This document shows positions 13,804 to 16,474 of a stretch of 16,474 bases of DNA, one piece after another. This stretch comes from an uncultured Leptotrichia sp. Lineage in GTDB: Bacteria > Fusobacteriota > Fusobacteriia > Fusobacteriales > Leptotrichiaceae. The stretch covers positions 1-16,474 of the forward strand of contig CALIJH010000071.1 of the NCBI GenBank assembly GCA_938017765.1, given 5' to 3'. The notes under the pieces were generated by a model, which saw only the letters and a list, made by a program, of their open reading frames with translations, did no database searches and was not told where the DNA came from. The position numbers and the translations under genes are program-made. The stretch's first letter is position 1, and each line of letters starts with the position of its first letter.

Positions 13804-14649
13804 ATGATAAACTTAAAAGCTAAGATAAAAAGAATGGGTATTTATGATGTGATTGCAAATGTTACAGTATTCGTATTGGCAATAGCTGCCATTATGCCGT
13901 TGGTATGGCTGATACTGAATTCCGTAAAAACATCGGCAGATATATATAAAATGCCGCCTGACTGGTTTCCTAAATATATATATCTTGGAAATTACAAGGA
14001 GCTGTTTCATAATCAGCCTGCAATGAAATGGCTTTTCAATAGTTTTTTTGTATCATTTATGACTACTGTACTGACAGTGATTATATCGTCCTTAGCTGCT
14101 TATGCATTTGCAAAACTGAAATTTAAAGGGAGTAATTTTATATACTATATGTTTATAGGTTCACTTATGATACCTAAGGAAACGTTTATAATACCTCTGT
14201 TCAAGATAGTTACTACATTTAACTGGATGAATACTTATCAGGCATTCATAGTGCCGAATTTAGCGGCATGTTTCGGAGTATTTTTACTGAAAGGATTTTT
14301 TGAACAGATACCCGATTCGATAAGAGAATCCGCAAAAATCGAAGGGGCAACCGAGTGGCAAGTATTTTACAGAATAATGCTTCCTATAGCAAAACCGGGA
14401 ATAGGAGCTTTGTTTATACTGAACTTTGTTACCGTGTGGAATGATTATCTCTGGCAATTATTGATGTCCGTAAATAAAGATATAAGTACATTGACTGTAG
14501 GAGTAGCGGGACTTATGCAGGATCTAAATCCAAATTTTGGACTGAAAGTGGCAGGAGCCGCAGTAGCTTCCTTGCCTATGATAATAATATTCGTATTATT
14601 CCAGCAATATTTTACAAGAGGAATATCTTCAGGAGCAGTTAAGGAATAA
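13804..14649 (+). CDS. Second ABC sugar importer, permease 2 (MalG/UgpE type)
   Basis: A 281-residue permease pairing with the preceding gene, with about six transmembrane helices. The EAA loop ESAKIEGATEWQ starts near residue 175; WLFNSFFVSFMTTVL (76-90) matches the corresponding block of SatC closely. AAGGAGG lies 11 to 5 bases before the ATG and the gap from permease 1 is 11 bases, so they are co-expressed. A 166-base A/T-rich gap follows before the binding-protein gene, longer than elsewhere in the operon. The ATPase partner is probably the MsmK-like protein at 6215-7318. Confidence 0.84.
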   Translation: MINLKAKIKRMGIYDVIANVTVFVLAIAAIMPLVWLILNSVKTSADIYKMPPDWFPKYIYLGNYKELFHNQPAMKWLFNSFFVSFMTTVLTVIISSLAAYAFAKLKFKGSNFIYYMFIGSLMIPKETFIIPLFKIVTTFNWMNTYQAFIVPNLAACFGVFLLKGFFEQIPDSIRESAKIEGATEWQVFYRIMLPIAKPGIGALFILNFVTVWNDYLWQLLMSVNKDISTLTVGVAGLMQDLNPNFGLKVAGAAVASLPMIIIFVLFQQYFTRGISSGAVKE

Positions 14650-14705
14650 AATAAAGGAATAGAGCATAAAGAAATAGAGTAGATGATATGAGAAAATATT
14701 TACAG

Positions 14706-14716
14706 GAAATTATTTC
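14706..14716. promoter_or_regulatory. Small palindrome GAAATTATTTC upstream of second binding protein
   Basis: GAAAT-T-ATTTC directly follows a TTTACA (14699-14704) in the 166-base gap before the binding-protein gene. GAAAT/ATTTC palindromes are plausible operators for RpiR or other helix-turn-helix dimers, and the TTTACA could be a -35 box. However, no -10 box lies at a standard distance (GATAAT at 14719 is only 14 bases away), so this is a weak candidate internal promoter/operator. Confidence 0.22.
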
Positions 14717-14815
14717 AAGATAATAGATAATATGTAAATATATTGTAAAATAAAATAATATTATAGAAAAATAAAATAATAATAAAAAATTCAAATAAAA
14801 ATCAGGAGGTAAAAG

Positions 14816-16180
14816 ATGTTAAAAAGATTTTCAAGTTTATTATTAGTAGTATTGACTTTATTATTTGCTGTAAGCTGCGGAAACAAAAAAGACGGTGGAG
14901 GGGAAACGGCAGCCAATGGACCTGTAACTATAGACATATGGTTGACTCCTCAGTGGAAAGGTGTTTATGACTCTAAGGAAGAAGGAGCTGATTATGACAG
15001 TTTCCTTAAAAAAGCTGCCGAAGAGTTTAAGAAAGAAAATCCCAATATTACAGTCAATGTTCAGGTAATACCTAGTGATCAGCGTTCAGATAAGTTAAGT
15101 GTTGCAATACAGACAAAAACATTGCCTGATGCATTTTTTGAATCAATTTTTGCTATGACACAGTATGCGCATATGGGTGTATTGGCACCGATTGATGATA
15201 TAATTGATGAGGAAACAAAAAAGGACATCCCACAGGCAATATGGGATAATGTTCAAATAGGAGGAAAAACTTACTTCTATCCATTTGGAAATAATCCAGG
15301 AACATTAATGTACAATGCGGATATGTTCAAAAAAGCAGGACTTGATAAATATATAAAAGGTGAATATGAAATAGCAACATGGACATTGGAAGAATACGAA
15401 GAAATATTAAAAACGTTGAGAGAAAAATTACCTCAGGATGTGGCTCCTATGGGACTTTTTGCTAAAAATAATCAGGCCGACACATGGAATGTAGCTTATC
15501 TGAGAATGTACGGAAGTCCGTATTTCGGACAGGACGGAAAACTTGTCGTAAATGATGAGGCAGGAGTAAAAGCATTGACAAAACTTGATGAGTGGAGAAA
15601 AGCAGGATATACAAACAGCGGACCTGAAAGTTTATCTTCAAATGATGTGTTGGGAATGTTCCAAAATCAGAAGCTTGCAATCAGTTTCACAAATAATAAC
15701 CTTATGATGAATATAAAAGCAGATATGGAAGCAGGAAAAGTTGGTAAGTTTGATTTAAGACTTGCAAATATTCCTGGAGAAAAAGGACCTTTAGCAGTTA
15801 CTTATATAGTTGGTGGAATGGTATTTAATACAGGAAACAAGGCTAAAATGGAAGCTGCTAAGAAATTCGTTAAATTCTTCAGTACAAACAAGAAACTTGT
15901 AAAAGCTTCTAAAAACGTTATTCCTGTGAGAAATTCAGTTGCCAAAGAAGTTGAAGCGGAACTGCCTTTCCTGAAAGCTTATCAGGAAAATTCAAAATAT
16001 ATATTCAATTTCTCAAACAATACACCGGGATATGCAGAATTGAGAAATCTTCTGTTCCCTGAATTACAAGCAGTATTTACAGGAGCAAAAAATCCTAAAC
16101 AGGCTTTAGATTCTTATGCGGAGCAGGGAAACAGAGTAATAGAAAAAGAACAGAAAAATTCCCTTGCACTGAAAAAATAA
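14816..16180 (+). CDS. Second ABC importer solute-binding lipoprotein (family 1)
   Basis: An extracellular sugar-binding lipoprotein of 454 residues. The signal peptide ends in lipobox AVSC with Cys21 lipidated, followed by a Gly/Lys/Asp-rich linker. The mature protein begins VTIDIWLTP, and the body has the usual FKKENPNITVNVQ and LPDAFFES features of family 1 binding proteins. It lacks the DAPGRII and YYNTIDGFAQMR signatures of SatA and is clearly divergent from it, so a different ligand is likely. AGGAGGT 8 bases upstream defines the start. Its place after nanE and two permeases suggests an amino sugar or sialic acid derivative; this is inference. Confidence 0.83.
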   Translation: MLKRFSSLLLVVLTLLFAVSCGNKKDGGGETAANGPVTIDIWLTPQWKGVYDSKEEGADYDSFLKKAAEEFKKENPNITVNVQVIPSDQRSDKLSVAIQTKTLPDAFFESIFAMTQYAHMGVLAPIDDIIDEETKKDIPQAIWDNVQIGGKTYFYPFGNNPGTLMYNADMFKKAGLDKYIKGEYEIATWTLEEYEEILKTLREKLPQDVAPMGLFAKNNQADTWNVAYLRMYGSPYFGQDGKLVVNDEAGVKALTKLDEWRKAGYTNSGPESLSSNDVLGMFQNQKLAISFTNNNLMMNIKADMEAGKVGKFDLRLANIPGEKGPLAVTYIVGGMVFNTGNKAKMEAAKKFVKFFSTNKKLVKASKNVIPVRNSVAKEVEAELPFLKAYQENSKYIFNFSNNTPGYAELRNLLFPELQAVFTGAKNPKQALDSYAEQGNRVIEKEQKNSLALKK

Positions 16181-16209
16181 AGAAAGAATATAAATGAAAG
16201 GAGTTTGTT

Positions 16210-16267
16210 GGAACTGTCTCAAATGCAGATTTTTTATCGGAAAAATTTCTGTTTTTGGGACAATTCC
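16210..16267. repeat. 58-base imperfect inverted repeat before the PTS gene
   Basis: Bases from GGAACTGTCTCAAA (16210-16223) pair with TTTTTGGGACAATTCC (16252-16267), and CAGA (16226-16229) pairs with TCTG (16248-16251). Four mismatches and two G-U pairs interrupt arms of about 26 bases around a 6-base loop. No T-run follows, so terminator function is doubtful. Ends of the GGAACTGTCTCAAA type are reminiscent of insertion-sequence termini, so a MITE-like remnant is possible; a leader structure controlling the PTS gene is the alternative. Confidence 0.45.
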
Positions 16268-16281
16268 AATATTTAAGTATT

Positions 16282-16474
16282 ATGAAAAATATTTTTGCAA
16301 TATTACAAAAGATAGGTAGGGCATTTATGCTCCCTATAGCAGTCTTGCCTATGGCAGGTATCTTGTTAGGAGTGGGAGGTTCATTTACAAATCCTGTTTT
16401 AATAAAAACATATAACCTGACTTTTTTAGAACCGGGAACACCTTTAAATTATATTTTACAGCTGTTTTCCAATG
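16282..16474 (+). CDS. PTS glucose/GlcNAc-type EIIC component (partial, runs off window)
   Basis: The first 64 residues of a PTS permease of the glucose/N-acetylglucosamine superfamily are present; the gene continues beyond the window. MKNIFAILQKIGRAF followed by MLPIAVLPMAGILLGVGGSF is the conserved N-terminus of EIIC in PtsG/NagE/MalX-like proteins. There is no strong ribosome binding site before the ATG at 16282. A second ATG at 16327 has a GGTAGGG nearby but would remove the conserved first helix, so I keep the longer form. In the pneumococcal nan locus a PTS gene also lies beside nanE. The sugar cannot be told from this fragment; GlcNAc, MurNAc or glucosamine would fit the context. Confidence 0.8.
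   Translation, partial: MKNIFAILQKIGRAFMLPIAVLPMAGILLGVGGSFTNPVLIKTYNLTFLEPGTPLNYILQLFSN

Noticed and set aside
1..16474. CRISPR arrays, tRNA or rRNA genes, transposase genes
   Set aside because: No regularly spaced direct repeats, no cloverleaf or conserved rRNA segments, and no transposase or integrase coding sequence seen on either strand.

Overview
The window is strongly A+T-rich bacterial DNA with tightly packed operons and clear AGGAGG-type ribosome binding sites. It reads as a sialic acid / N-acetylmannosamine uptake and catabolism island from a low-GC host-associated bacterium. Base composition and gene mix suggest Fusobacteriota (Leptotrichia-like), but a Firmicute cannot be excluded from sequence alone. 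The set of families (SatABC importer, ROK-family NanK, NanA of the SP_1676-like type, NanE, RpiR regulator, PTS gene next to NanE) closely resembles the pneumococcal nan locus.

Layout. (1) 1-622 is non-coding. It holds a 20-bp inverted repeat, further weak palindromes, a long A/T tract and a promoter. (2) 623-6008, plus strand: satA-satB-satC, a 99-residue membrane protein of unknown function, nanK and nanA, apparently one operon. (3) 6215-8192, plus strand: an MsmK/UgpC-type ABC ATPase and an RpiR/SIS regulator behind their own promoter, ended by a strong intrinsic terminator at 8203-8265. (4) 8431-11879, minus strand: an M19 dipeptidase, an S66 LD-carboxypeptidase-like peptidase and an SLC1-type cation symporter. 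(5) 12125-16180, plus strand: nanE, a second set of two ABC permeases and a second solute-binding lipoprotein. (6) 16282 to the window end: the start of a PTS glucose/GlcNAc-type EIIC gene.

How it fits together. Sialic acid would be captured by SatA, imported by SatBC, and split by NanA to ManNAc and pyruvate. NanK would phosphorylate ManNAc and NanE would epimerise ManNAc-6-P to GlcNAc-6-P. Neither permease pair has an ATPase beside it, so the single MsmK-like ATPase probably energises both importers. The promoters of satA and nanE match at 30 of 32 positions, including the spacer between -35 and -10. The ATPase-regulator promoter is a weaker third member. This points to a common regulon, most simply under the RpiR protein encoded here. 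No sialidase, NagA, NagB or YhcH/NanQ is visible in the window.

The least explained items are the 99-residue membrane protein inside the sat-nan operon, the substrate of the second ABC importer, the 104-bp inverted-repeat element upstream of satA, and the reason for an opposite-strand peptidase/symporter block in the middle of the island.
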